Below, one piece after another: positions 16,601 to 25,273 of a stretch of DNA of 64,000 nucleotides; the first letter of the stretch is position 1, and every line of letters begins with the position of its first letter. Both the position numbers and the translations under genes were made by a program. The stretch covers positions 1-64,000 of the forward strand of contig CANJZE010000017.1 of assembly GCA_947479455.1 (NCBI GenBank), in the 5' to 3' direction. Origin of the DNA: Bacteroidota bacterium (GTDB lineage Bacteria > Bacteroidota > Bacteroidia > Chitinophagales > LD1). The notes below the pieces were generated by a model. The model worked only from the letters and a program-made list of their open reading frames with translations. It did no database searches and was not told the DNA's origin.

Positions 16601-18362
16601 ATCAAATCTTGAAGAGGATGCTTTCAAACTCATTAAGCAATTCAAGGACAGAAAATTTTACACAGAGGAAATTACAGAAATTTTAAAAGCTATTGGAAAC
16701 GATAACTTACTTCAAAATGAAATTGAAATCCTAAAGGCACTTAAAGAGAAAGGAACTATTTTTCCCGACAAGGACAATTTAGTTTTCTTTCATAGCAACT
16801 CTTTCAAAGGGCAAGCAAAAGAAATGGTTGTGATAAATGAGCTGCTTAATGAGATTCTTGAGCCAAGTAGAAGTAACTTAAACTTGCTTAATGAAAAACT
16901 GCACGAAGAAACAGAAGACGAAGATTTATGGTTAAACTTAAATGACAATTGGCTTAATGTCAGAGTTGGAAAAGCGGGGAAGGTTGGCTCAGTAAATCTT
17001 TCAAATTTCAACAACAATTTCTTTGATTCAATCTATGAAAGGAAACATGCAACACAAATTTTAGATTTTCTTTCCCTTTCTATTAGATATAAATGTTCTA
17101 ATTATAGCGACCCAACAAAACTAAAAACATGGCTGACCCAAAAAGTCAAGGGAAGTTCAGCAGCGGGAATTGAAAAGCGATTGAATAAGATTGAGTATCA
17201 GCAAGAAGTCAAACCCGAAATTGTAATTCCATTCTTTAACAAGTATGCTGACAAACCAGTTTTTCACGAAGAACTTATTTTGCTTTGCAAAAAAGTAGTC
17301 TCGGACAAATTAAGTGATAAAACAATTACAGAAGCTATTGAAGGGAATTTTGAAACCTTCATCAATAATATTTCCGCGAAATTGGAAATGGAAATTGATT
17401 CAAGACAAGAATCTTTGTTTGCATTGAAGCAATTGTATTACAGCCCAAGAGTTAAAGCCGATACAGATAAAGCAATTTTCCGTTTAGTATCTATTGGAAT
17501 TGTTGATGATTACACAGTTGATTACAATAAGAAATGCTACACAGTTATTATCACAAAAAAAACAAATGATGAATACATTGAACAACTGGGTGTGTTCATG
17601 CGGAAATATTATTCAGCTAACAGAGTGGAAACCGAACTGCAAAAAGTTTTGGATTACCGAGGGGATACAGTTCTTCAAAAATGTTTGACATTTCTAATAG
17701 AATTTGTCTATGAGGAAATTGGCAAAAAAAGATTGCGTTCTGTTGACGACATGATACTCGCTTGTGAGTATGGATTAAAGGAGAATGGGAATGAAGAACT
17801 AAAAGAGTTTATCTTCTTTTATTTTAATTCCAAATATGGAAGAGAAAACTATTCTTACAAACGTAGAATTGATGGGCAAGAAGTTGATGCTTCGTTGAAG
17901 GCAGATACAAATAGAGGAACTGAATATGACTTTGATATAGTTTGGAAATATATTCAAGCAGTTAACGAAGATAGTAGCGGAGGACATATAAATAATGCAA
18001 AGCATCTTAGAGGAGCAGCATTACTTATGCTAAGAGACAAATTAGATAACGGTGCTTTACACTTACTAAAAGCATTCACACTATTTGTTTTAGGAATTGG
18101 TAAAAATGAAATAATAAAGGAAGAAGCAAAGCAAAGTTTAAAATCAGGGTTCAAACTTTTCAGAGAGAAATATAGAGAACTTACTTTTGAAGAATTAGCT
18201 TCAAACATTGAAAAGTATAAAATAGAGGTAATTAACAACGCAAACAACAGGAATGAAGTTAGGGCAATCTTGAATGAAATAATTGAGGAAATGTATTTAG
18301 AGTTTCACAACAACTGGCTTAAAACATTTAACGAAAAATATCTTTTAGAGTATGACAGATAA
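13692..18362 (+). CDS. Nuclease-RecQ helicase fusion, probable defence protein
   Basis: A very large (1556 aa) cytoplasmic protein. Residues about 140-250 look like a PD-(D/E)XK nuclease of the DUF559/Vsr type: ESSFEREFLFKYL, RVDFSYEFPY, and WIIEIDGAKFHTTKEQ followed by a D-x-x-R-D segment. Residues about 470-950 are a RecQ-type SF2 helicase: FRPGQLPIL, Walker A TGGGKS (about 495), DEVH (about 597) in VIDEVHCVSEWGHDFR, TATAS, and FVQEAGRAGRDRK (about 940). An unusual insert separates the two RecA-like lobes. The remaining 600 residues are helical and unrecognised. It overlaps by 11 nt the coiled-coil membrane gene, so the pair is translationally coupled and probably works together. The defence role is inferred from architecture and setting. 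Confidence 0.85.
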   Translation: MKQYQAGYILDSINETLKEKKFEKGRVTGLLKYMSCFDLETTTSLDKKLDDPFVSVIHNLISRGIPTRPSIFLEKEFSTAFGKSHLDTSDIAEQLGNIKYLPNFTEEEQQSIFAALHLVDPRLKLTESNYASKLESSFEREFLFKYLPEQNLEFLSQVFEPQRKINTIVKAEAVKDFHSQRVDFSYEFPYLHENTFTLYGEKKVTYYNKGWIIEIDGAKFHTTKEQKLLDKQRDNAIKDTKWQTKRITDFSKTDFKEYVSKSASIKIVKENFSKKIEGNWLQILQLTLSPFAIARVQKTIVELILSNNLDLKKKQWNILAIERDVPCVNMAIEDLKQQFQNLYSLSNFTLEFPEINLQVLTTEEFAESSLHRKETKTITSFSSSVNFDLLIDVSMLRRNGIEKVETSFKAKCVATIRSTHYINSERKIYTSEFIDYKPATEKLENETYQAFSESEKCLTYFLQNIFRKKEFRPGQLPILNRALQGKSVIGLLPTGGGKSLTYQLASMLQAGVTIVIDPIKSLMQDQYDNLLKNGIDSCNFINSKLSREEKTIATSQVTESKMIFSFVSPERLQIEDFRTSLKEMHKNKVYFSYCVIDEVHCVSEWGHDFRTSYLSLGKNVIGHCWKKDTNIIIENGKEKILNPVSILGLTATASFDVLADVERELSGNGLTGIDTDAIVRFENTNRVELQYQIINVDVEFERDERFKPKLKDRKVITLPVHPIKTDIKKATAIEKQKELQRIIDMIPENISQFNEQSETIIDWTKDRFSTGEPTNRNIRIENFDSEKFFNETNSNGGIIFCPHRTGLFGVTDKFNWYKYSEDELDDKGNIIHEKGEFVLDNDKKKVKLPPRYRKAVADCINKENIKVGIFMGSSDEDESVGKEIEAESFENQRRFINNEQNLMVATKAFGMGIDKLNVRFTIHFNIPSSIESFVQEAGRAGRDRKIALSTIIFNQQKVVNFNQRVLEALKSNLEEDAFKLIKQFKDRKFYTEEITEILKAIGNDNLLQNEIEILKALKEKGTIFPDKDNLVFFHSNSFKGQAKEMVVINELLNEILEPSRSNLNLLNEKLHEETEDEDLWLNLNDNWLNVRVGKAGKVGSVNLSNFNNNFFDSIYERKHATQILDFLSLSIRYKCSNYSDPTKLKTWLTQKVKGSSAAGIEKRLNKIEYQQEVKPEIVIPFFNKYADKPVFHEELILLCKKVVSDKLSDKTITEAIEGNFETFINNISAKLEMEIDSRQESLFALKQLYYSPRVKADTDKAIFRLVSIGIVDDYTVDYNKKCYTVIITKKTNDEYIEQLGVFMRKYYSANRVETELQKVLDYRGDTVLQKCLTFLIEFVYEEIGKKRLRSVDDMILACEYGLKENGNEELKEFIFFYFNSKYGRENYSYKRRIDGQEVDASLKADTNRGTEYDFDIVWKYIQAVNEDSSGGHINNAKHLRGAALLMLRDKLDNGALHLLKAFTLFVLGIGKNEIIKEEAKQSLKSGFKLFREKYRELTFEELASNIEKYKIEVINNANNRNEVRAILNEIIEEMYLEFHNNWLKTFNEKYLLEYDR

Positions 18363-19224
18363 TAACACACACACAATACTTTTTGAACTGCAAAAGAATC
18401 TTGAAGATTTATCTTCTGCAAAAATGCAAATGGAAGAGTTCCGTTCATCTTCTAAAAGTGTCGTTCAGGGAATTGGAAATGTTCAAGAAAAGTTTGTAAA
18501 ACATCTCACAGATTTAGAAACAGATTACAAGCAACGAGTAAATCAACTTGAAGAAAGTTTGACTTCTTTTCTTGCATATAACAAGGAGGAAAACAATAAC
18601 ACAATTCAGCAAGTCGCTACAGTATCTGAAAAAGAAATCCGCAAAGGAGCTGAGCAGTTCAGCAAAGTTGCGGGCAAGGTTGAGACGTCAAACGATGAAA
18701 AGATTTTAGCAATTACAAAGTTGCTTGAACATTATAAAAGCGTTGTTGAAGCAAGCCGTTCTTTGATTGACACACTTAACGCAATAGACTTCCCTTCTAA
18801 ACTTGATGCTCTTTCTTCAAAGACACAATTGATAATTGAATCCATCACCAACGCAAAACAAGCGCTTGAGTTGAAGTCCAATGAAACACAAACTTCAATT
18901 AATAACAAGACCGCTACAGCAAAGGAACAAATAATTCAGCATGCGGATACAAATTTTCGAATACTTTCCGATCATTTGAATAACGTGGATGAGAAGTCAA
19001 AAGTGTTTATTACACATGCCCTTGATGAAAAAGCTAGAAAATCCGAAGAACGATTTACACAATTAAATCATTCACTAAAATTACTTTCAGAGCAACTAAA
19101 TTTAGGTCAAAACAAACTTGAGAATGAAATCAAATTATTTTGGCAAATTCTTGGAGGGGTTGGTTTTTTTCTGACATGTATTCTTGGTGTTCTTACAGTC
19201 ATAATTTATCTAAAACTTACATAG
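18352..19224 (+). CDS. Coiled-coil protein with C-terminal membrane anchor
   Basis: A 290-aa product predicted to be almost wholly alpha-helical: long heptad-rich stretches (for example DLETDYKQRVNQLEESL) from about residue 10 to 255, then one strong transmembrane helix at about 262-288 (GGVGFFLTCILGVLTVIIYL). There is no signal peptide, so the coil should face the cytoplasm. Its start overlaps the end of the nuclease-RecQ gene, which implies a two-gene system in which a membrane-anchored coil partners a DNA helicase/nuclease. Confidence 0.75.
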   Translation: MTDNNTHTILFELQKNLEDLSSAKMQMEEFRSSSKSVVQGIGNVQEKFVKHLTDLETDYKQRVNQLEESLTSFLAYNKEENNNTIQQVATVSEKEIRKGAEQFSKVAGKVETSNDEKILAITKLLEHYKSVVEASRSLIDTLNAIDFPSKLDALSSKTQLIIESITNAKQALELKSNETQTSINNKTATAKEQIIQHADTNFRILSDHLNNVDEKSKVFITHALDEKARKSEERFTQLNHSLKLLSEQLNLGQNKLENEIKLFWQILGGVGFFLTCILGVLTVIIYLKLT

Positions 19225-19274
19225 GTTAATGCTTACTTCTCTATAAGAATTCCGGAAGAATTATCCTAACCTAT

Positions 19275-19673
19275 TTAAAATGGAACACCATCATCTAGAT
19301 TTTCCTCTTTAATTTCCCTAATCAAATCTTTAGCTTCTTCACCAGATATGTAAATCCTCTTATTGGGATCCAATCCATGATTCATAATACTAGACACATT
19401 ATTTCCATTAGCTTCAATAATTTTCCAAGCTTTTACATCTGTATACCATTTGCCATTATACTCCCGGCTACTAAGATCAAAACTTATATTAAGCTGAGTT
19501 CCAGTTGCAGTTTTTTCAATTTGGTCAACGAGTTCTTTCCAAGCCGTGATACAAATTGTTTTAGGAAATTTATCCGCTGTTTCAATTATGAAATCACATT
19601 TCTTCCAAGGCCCGTTCTTCCCGGTTCCGGTTTGTGCAGGAAGTATCTGAATTAGTTTACCCGTAATTTCCAT
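19275..19673 (-). CDS. DUF3127 OB-fold protein with SSB-like tail
   Basis: A 132-aa protein of the DUF3127 family, which resembles OB-fold single-stranded DNA-binding proteins: GKLIQILPAQTGTGKNGPWK and KCDFIIETADKFPK at the N terminus, ITAWKELVDQI, and a YNGKWYTDVKAWKI strand. It ends in NLDDGVPF, an SSB-type acidic tip. It is the last gene of an operon with a helicase and a helical-repeat/OB protein (4-nt gap upstream) and may act as the single-strand binding partner of that helicase. Confidence 0.8.
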   Translation of the reverse strand: MEITGKLIQILPAQTGTGKNGPWKKCDFIIETADKFPKTICITAWKELVDQIEKTATGTQLNISFDLSSREYNGKWYTDVKAWKIIEANGNNVSSIMNHGLDPNKRIYISGEEAKDLIREIKEENLDDGVPF

Positions 19674-19677
19674 AATG

Positions 19678-21270
19678 TTAGTTTTCTACTTTAAATAATT
19701 TCCAACCCCACTCCTTTTTTTCAGAGTTGTAAGTTCGTACCGCTTGCCCCTTAACTATAAGCCCGTTTGAGAGATTCGATGCTTTTACCGTGGATGGATG
19801 TATGTATGCATCGTCTATAAATCCGAAATTTTTTCCAACTGCAATTCTGACAGTTCCAGAAACTGATTTTAATAACGAAGAAGAGGCGCCAGGTCCGTTG
19901 GCTTTCGAAATAGAGTAAACTTGCTGCGGACCTTCCGCTTTCTTTTCCTTAAACCGGACATTCAAGACATCTCCAATATTTACATCAGTTATAAAACGGT
20001 CATACTTAAAGAATCCAGACTGGTTATCTACTGAAACAAAATTCAATATTTTCTTATCCGAATTTACAAAGTCAACTACAATTTCGTACTCTGGAAAGTC
20101 GGAAAATAATAACGCTTCAGCTGCAACCTGATGCTGTTTGTAAAAGTCGATGTTGTTGTCTTTTGAAGGTCCGTTTATAAACCAATCCTGTTTCATCCAG
20201 TTTGCTACAACAACTGGAATTTTAAACTCTTTCTCAGTCCTTGCAATTACAAGTAATTCAATTTCCTTTTTCGCTTCCTTAAAGAAACCTTTTCTAATCA
20301 GTAAAGCTGCCATCCTTTGACGAATTCCCACCAGAAATTCTTCAGGCGTTCTGCATAATAAAGCCTTGCAATAGCACGATAAAATCTGGTCTTCATCATT
20401 TAAAGCTTCACTCAAAACCTCCCACACCCAGAAATCATTTAATTTTTTTCTGGCAAATGGCAGTAATGCCGATAACATATTTTCCTTATCTCCAAGGGCC
20501 AGCAAAAGTTTGGCTTTGAAATAAGGTGGGTATTGGAACTCCGGGTGGTCATCAATTACCTTATCTAATTTCGGTATAAATGCCTTTATCTTTTCAATAT
20601 CTACGAACTTGTCATTGTTTTTGGGCAATAAGTGTTTAGCATAGGCAATAAATGCTTGCTCCGCAATCGACATAACATCCTTTCCGTTTGGAATTTTTTC
20701 CTTATCAAAGTCCTCTTTTCTGAAATTTTCAAATCCCCACCAATCTGCCAATTCAAAATATTTATCCCATTCTTTCAGCAACTTATGAAAAGCTTTAAAA
20801 AGAAAGCTGTAAGCCTCTGAAGGTTTGCTGTAAGAAAAAGTCTTAGCAATTTGTAAAATGTCATACCCCGCCTGTGGAAACAAAACGAACTTTGGCAAAG
20901 CTCCAGCGTTATCGGAACTTTTCATAATAGCAAATACAACTTTCCCCACTTGCCAAGCCAATTGGTCAAAAAGCATTGTTTCATTTTCAGGAAGATCTAA
21001 ACTTGTAACTTCGGACAAATACCTAATGAAGTTGTCTATCTTATTTAACTGTGCGTTAGCTTTCAAATAGTCAAATAAGACCCAACTAATATTTCTCCTT
21101 GCCCACAACACTTTGTTATCACTGTTAACCACAGCTTTCTTATCTTCTTCACTTAGTCCTTCGGCAAAGGAAAACGCACCTATCAATTCATCCAACTCTG
21201 CTTTCGCCATCAAGTAAGCCTCATCCGTTTTTCCTGCTTTCCTTAATTCCTTTATTTCTTTAGCCGGCAT
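19678..21270 (-). CDS. Helical-repeat protein with C-terminal OB/cold-shock-like domains
   Basis: A 530-aa cytoplasmic protein. Residues 1-350 are helical with TPR-like pairs (for example AFIAYAKHLLPKN, YFKAKLLLALGDKENML). Residues about 370-530 are strand-rich with two short OB/cold-shock-like units (NQSGFFKYDRFITDVNIGDV and GTVRIAVGKNFGFIDDAYIH). The first start region overlaps the helicase stop by 11 nt, showing translational coupling. A role as an RNA/DNA-binding scaffold for the helicase is an inference; I do not know a named function. Confidence 0.7.
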   Translation of the reverse strand: MPAKEIKELRKAGKTDEAYLMAKAELDELIGAFSFAEGLSEEDKKAVVNSDNKVLWARRNISWVLFDYLKANAQLNKIDNFIRYLSEVTSLDLPENETMLFDQLAWQVGKVVFAIMKSSDNAGALPKFVLFPQAGYDILQIAKTFSYSKPSEAYSFLFKAFHKLLKEWDKYFELADWWGFENFRKEDFDKEKIPNGKDVMSIAEQAFIAYAKHLLPKNNDKFVDIEKIKAFIPKLDKVIDDHPEFQYPPYFKAKLLLALGDKENMLSALLPFARKKLNDFWVWEVLSEALNDEDQILSCYCKALLCRTPEEFLVGIRQRMAALLIRKGFFKEAKKEIELLVIARTEKEFKIPVVVANWMKQDWFINGPSKDNNIDFYKQHQVAAEALLFSDFPEYEIVVDFVNSDKKILNFVSVDNQSGFFKYDRFITDVNIGDVLNVRFKEKKAEGPQQVYSISKANGPGASSSLLKSVSGTVRIAVGKNFGFIDDAYIHPSTVKASNLSNGLIVKGQAVRTYNSEKKEWGWKLFKVEN

Positions 21271-23464
21271 ATTCTTCGCTTTTAATTCTTTGAATAGCAG
21301 TCTTAATATCTGAAATTAAAACTGGACTGTTACATTTTTTCACCAACGGAACCACTCTACCGAAAAACCCTTGCTGGTTATATTGGAAATCAATCTCCGC
21401 TTTTTCACTTCCTCTTGAAAACGTATACCTTTCTTTATACTGTTGGTGGTTTATATCTTCAATAGATATTCCGTATTCAGAAACATTTGCCGTTATGTCT
21501 TCAAAAAGAGTTCTGGTAAAAGGCAATTTTTCTTCTACAGCTGCATCAAATTCTAATTTAGTAATAATAGTTTCAGAGGTGTTTCTTTTTATACTCAGAT
21601 TCGGTAATGCTGTGATCAGATCTCCCACCTCTTTTAGAAATTCCTTAGAATTTGTTCCAATTGAAATTTCCATGAATTTTCCGTTGAATTTATTGTTCCC
21701 ATCAATCCATGTTTTCAAGGCAGAGGTCTTCGCTTCACGCTTAAATGAATATCTCACTTCATATCCTACTTTCTCCCAACCGGTAACTTCAACATATTTA
21801 TGAGACAGAACAGTCAATACTTTGATGAAATGATCTTGTAGTAGAATATCCTTTTCGAGTAAGCCAAATCTTTGCAACTGGGTTAGAATAGCATCATCCA
21901 ATTCTATTTCTTGTGGATGTTGGTTGATTCCTGTAAGTTCGGTCAAACTATTCAGCACAGCGTCATCGGTAAATGCCATTGTAGAATAAGAATTAAAATA
22001 TGGGGGATTAACAGCATAGAGCTTTTCAGATGCTCTGGTTACAGCGGTATAAGCCCACCGGTAGAAGTCCTGATTCGTTTTACCCGCTTTTCTTTGTGAT
22101 TCACGGAAACAGTCATATCCTTCTCGAGAGTCATGGTCCCAAAATGTAAAAACATGAGGCCATTCGCCACCCTGTGCTTTATGACAGGTTACGGCATATC
22201 CATATTTTACCATGATCGAATTATAAAATGGATCATTTAGAATCGCATCTTTAAATGCATCAGTCTTTGGCTTTAGATTAGGATGACGGTTTTTGAAGTC
22301 TACATATAGAGCCTGCATTTCATCCGGTTTAAGGAAATTTTCACCAAACAGAAAATTATCCAGCATCTTACCTCGAACAACTTTGCCATTCGTTTCCCCA
22401 TCAGGAAAAACTAATTCAACATTCCGCCATTTAAGCAAAACAGATTTCTTACCGCGCAGATGAATTTCCCTGTCTAATGAAACCTGATCTACTTCATTTA
22501 CTACAGCAAATTCTCCGTTCATAATCCCTTTACGATAATTATTGGCACCTATTATTACGATGTCTCCTTTCTGAATGGGAAGACCTTTACTACCATATTT
22601 CAGTTCTCTGATTTCAGCATTTAGCTCTTTACAAGTTTCATTCTTATAAGCAACTATTATTTTCCTTTCATTGATTCTACTATAGACATCTAAAAACTCT
22701 TCGTATGAAGGATTGATAATGTCCGTTCCGTTTTGGCTCAGATTAAAATCATTAAAAAAACCGGAAGTGAGTGACTTACGTAATCTCGCAGCTACTTTCA
22801 TAACTCCACTCGATTCGCTGTATCTTTTTACTTCTTTCATTTCCACCTGCTCTGAAACTAAACTGAATTTCTCAGCCAAATAATTTTCATCAAATGCCTT
22901 AGATGAATTATCTCCTACCGGAGGTAGCTGGGCAGGGTCGCCCACAAAAATAATTTTGGTATTGCTTGTTTGCTCCTTAACCCGTGAATAATAAATCAAA
23001 TCGGTAAGTAAATGTCCGGTGCCAAATCTGAAAAACTCCCCTTGACTAAATGCATCGGAAAGCATCGATGACTCATCTACGATAAAAATCTTATTGGCAA
23101 CATCATCGTTGTTGCGGATTTTATATGCGTAGTAGAACGTTTTCTCCTCATTCTCGTTCTTAGGTTCTATTTCAACCAGCTCTTCGTAATTGTAAATTGC
23201 TTTATGGATAGTGGTGGCTTCTTCACCAGTTTTTTCACAGATCACTTTAGCCGCTCTTCCAGTTGGTGCCATCAGGCATACAGGTCTTTCAATCGAATTC
23301 AGATAATCTACAAGACCTTTGAGTATAGTTGTTTTACCACTGCCGGCATATCCTTTCAACATGAAGACATGACTATTTCCTGAAAGGAATGCCTCCAATT
23401 TCTCCAATGCGATTTGCTGATCGTTGGAAAGTTGAATTTCAGGAAAATGATTTAAAATACTCAT
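21260..23464 (-). CDS. RecD/Dda-like SF1B DNA helicase
   Basis: A 734-aa helicase of superfamily 1B. Motif I is GYAGSGKTT (about residues 38-46), then MAPTGRAAKVI (Ia), FIVDESSML (II), FVGDPAQLPPVG (III) and YAVTCHKAQGGEWPHVF plus WAYTAVTRASEKL (V/VI), which are the typical UvrD_C_2 motifs. The last 230 residues are an unrecognised alpha/beta extension. It opens a three-gene operon with the helical-repeat/OB protein and the DUF3127 protein, and a motif-type promoter lies 17 nt upstream of its ATG. Mobile elements often carry such helicases for their own repair or replication; a defence role is also possible. Confidence 0.9.
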   Translation of the reverse strand: MSILNHFPEIQLSNDQQIALEKLEAFLSGNSHVFMLKGYAGSGKTTILKGLVDYLNSIERPVCLMAPTGRAAKVICEKTGEEATTIHKAIYNYEELVEIEPKNENEEKTFYYAYKIRNNDDVANKIFIVDESSMLSDAFSQGEFFRFGTGHLLTDLIYYSRVKEQTSNTKIIFVGDPAQLPPVGDNSSKAFDENYLAEKFSLVSEQVEMKEVKRYSESSGVMKVAARLRKSLTSGFFNDFNLSQNGTDIINPSYEEFLDVYSRINERKIIVAYKNETCKELNAEIRELKYGSKGLPIQKGDIVIIGANNYRKGIMNGEFAVVNEVDQVSLDREIHLRGKKSVLLKWRNVELVFPDGETNGKVVRGKMLDNFLFGENFLKPDEMQALYVDFKNRHPNLKPKTDAFKDAILNDPFYNSIMVKYGYAVTCHKAQGGEWPHVFTFWDHDSREGYDCFRESQRKAGKTNQDFYRWAYTAVTRASEKLYAVNPPYFNSYSTMAFTDDAVLNSLTELTGINQHPQEIELDDAILTQLQRFGLLEKDILLQDHFIKVLTVLSHKYVEVTGWEKVGYEVRYSFKREAKTSALKTWIDGNNKFNGKFMEISIGTNSKEFLKEVGDLITALPNLSIKRNTSETIITKLEFDAAVEEKLPFTRTLFEDITANVSEYGISIEDINHQQYKERYTFSRGSEKAEIDFQYNQQGFFGRVVPLVKKCNSPVLISDIKTAIQRIKSEEYAG

Positions 23465-23481
23465 TGTTAGTTTTTCTGTTG

Positions 23482-23515
23482 CAAAGGTTTATAGCTTTAA
23501 TGCAATCTATTTGCA
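23482..23515 (-). promoter_or_regulatory. Island promoter motif, copy 3
   Basis: On the minus strand TGCAAATAGATTGCA (23501-23515), a perfect TGCAA-N5-TTGCA palindrome, is followed 17 nt after its TTG by TTTG (23482-23485, within AACCTTTG). The helicase ATG begins 17 nt further on. Confidence 0.7.
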
Positions 23516-23524
23516 TTACTGCCA

Positions 23525-25273
23525 TTAAACTATCCTGGGAAATATTTTTCCTAAAGTTTGATTTATTTCTAAGCAATCTTCCTTACGCATTTTTTGATAA
23601 TCTGCTAAGTTATCAGGGTGGATAAATTTTTTTCTTGTCAGTTGATAAGAATAAATTTTCCGGGCTAATGCTATATGACTAACATCTCTCGTGATATCAA
23701 AAGACAACTTCTTAAGTATGTTGTAAATTTTTAGCGATGTGGAAGTTTTGTAGGGATCCCAAACAGCTTGAGCGGCAAATGAGTATGCATTATTATATTG
23801 GCAACTCTCAATAACTGCCCCGGTGTCTCTAAAAACCAGTTGTTTATTGGTTGGATTATATTCAATATAATAATCGTTCAATAGTTCGTAAATTTTGTAG
23901 TAAGACAAAAATGACCAACTAAAATTAAGGTCGTTTTTAAATGAACCCTTCAAAAGTTCAAAAGCCTGATCCAGTTGAATGATAACCTCGTTCTTTAATT
24001 TAAGCTTAGCAAGTGCCATTAAACCACCTCCCCCGCCCACAGAACTAATTGATGTAAGATGCTCTTTGATCATTTTCGTTTCTATTGCTATCTTTTTCAA
24101 AAAGCTTCTTTCTGTTGCTTTTCTTAGTTCGTATTTTAGGTTTTCGAAGAAATTGTAAGATACAGTTGTAATTTCGTTCTCTGGAGATATTTTAAGAATA
24201 AACCCATCAATACCTCTATTTTGTAATTCAAGTAAATTCCAGACCTTGTTTGACGCTGTGATCGCGATAACTTGAAGCCCCGGATTAATTTTCTCTTTTA
24301 TTTTTTTTAAGATTTTCAATCCTGTCATGTCATCAGCGGTTTTGTCTTTTTCGAAATCTTCATCATGCAAGCGCAGATCAAGAAGTATAATATCAGGATC
24401 ATAAGATAGTATGGTTTTCTCTATGTCATCAACCAGTTCATCAGAGGTCTCAAAATCTGTAAATTGTTTTGCGGGTTTATAGCAACTATATCCAATGTTG
24501 ACTTGATTAGAAAAAATTTTGGTAAAAATTTCATCCCAACCTTTTTGGTATTCGTCATCTATAAAAAGAATTTTTTGGGCTTGCCCTGTTAAGTTAAAAT
24601 TAGGTATAGAGGATATTGAGACCGCAGGAATTTCAACCTTTGCTAAAAGGTATTTAAAATATAACTGTGCTCTGAAGTAATCGATTTGTTCCTTAATTTT
24701 CTCATTAAGGCCCAAGGCTTGTGATAGCGTTAAGATTGACCACTCATTGGCAGTAGAATGATGTGAACTTGATTGGTTGTGACTTGAAATATTGATTTTA
24801 TCCGTTGCTATGTTACATGAATTCAATCCACCACTTACCACCTTGTCAATTTCATCTTTATGAGGCTTACATAAGTGGTTGCCAGATGCTGTAATCATAT
24901 CACCTCCATCAGCCAATTTTATTATGTGCAAAGGATCCATCCAGCTAACAAAAATTATCGGAAGAAATCTTTTTTCCGAAAGCGATTGTGTCAGTCTTAT
25001 ATGCTGAGCTAATCTTATCCCCGAAAAATCGAGCGGAGTGGTTGTAAGGGATAAAGGGATTATGTAATAGTCAATATTACAGGAAGCAATCTGTGATATA
25101 ATACTCGCAGAACCATTACTAATGAAGGTATCTATATTTACAAAGTCCCCATTTAAGTCTGACTCTTCCGGAAGTTTATATCCAATGGAAATACCATTCT
25201 CCATTTTGAGAATAGGACCGTATCTGCTATCGGTTGAATCAATTAGTAATGATTTCATTTGAGTGAATTTCAA
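23525..25273 (-). CDS. Tandem receiver-like protein of retron 2
   Basis: A 582-aa protein. Residues 235-370 form a response-regulator receiver domain with all key positions: acidic pair D239/D240 in ILFIDDEY, phospho-acceptor D299 in IILLDLRLHDED, T339 in IAITAS and K361 in GFILK. Residues about 60-130 (FSGIRLAQHIR, FLPIIFVSW) look like a second, degenerate receiver. The C-terminal 200 residues are helical and unknown; there is no DNA-binding or kinase domain. The start overlaps the previous gene by 35 nt. With the 230-aa protein and the reverse transcriptase it forms a three-gene operon behind the retron RNA. Confidence 0.75.
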   Translation of the reverse strand: MKFTQMKSLLIDSTDSRYGPILKMENGISIGYKLPEESDLNGDFVNIDTFISNGSASIISQIASCNIDYYIIPLSLTTTPLDFSGIRLAQHIRLTQSLSEKRFLPIIFVSWMDPLHIIKLADGGDMITASGNHLCKPHKDEIDKVVSGGLNSCNIATDKINISSHNQSSSHHSTANEWSILTLSQALGLNEKIKEQIDYFRAQLYFKYLLAKVEIPAVSISSIPNFNLTGQAQKILFIDDEYQKGWDEIFTKIFSNQVNIGYSCYKPAKQFTDFETSDELVDDIEKTILSYDPDIILLDLRLHDEDFEKDKTADDMTGLKILKKIKEKINPGLQVIAITASNKVWNLLELQNRGIDGFILKISPENEITTVSYNFFENLKYELRKATERSFLKKIAIETKMIKEHLTSISSVGGGGGLMALAKLKLKNEVIIQLDQAFELLKGSFKNDLNFSWSFLSYYKIYELLNDYYIEYNPTNKQLVFRDTGAVIESCQYNNAYSFAAQAVWDPYKTSTSLKIYNILKKLSFDITRDVSHIALARKIYSYQLTRKKFIHPDNLADYQKMRKEDCLEINQTLGKIFPRIV

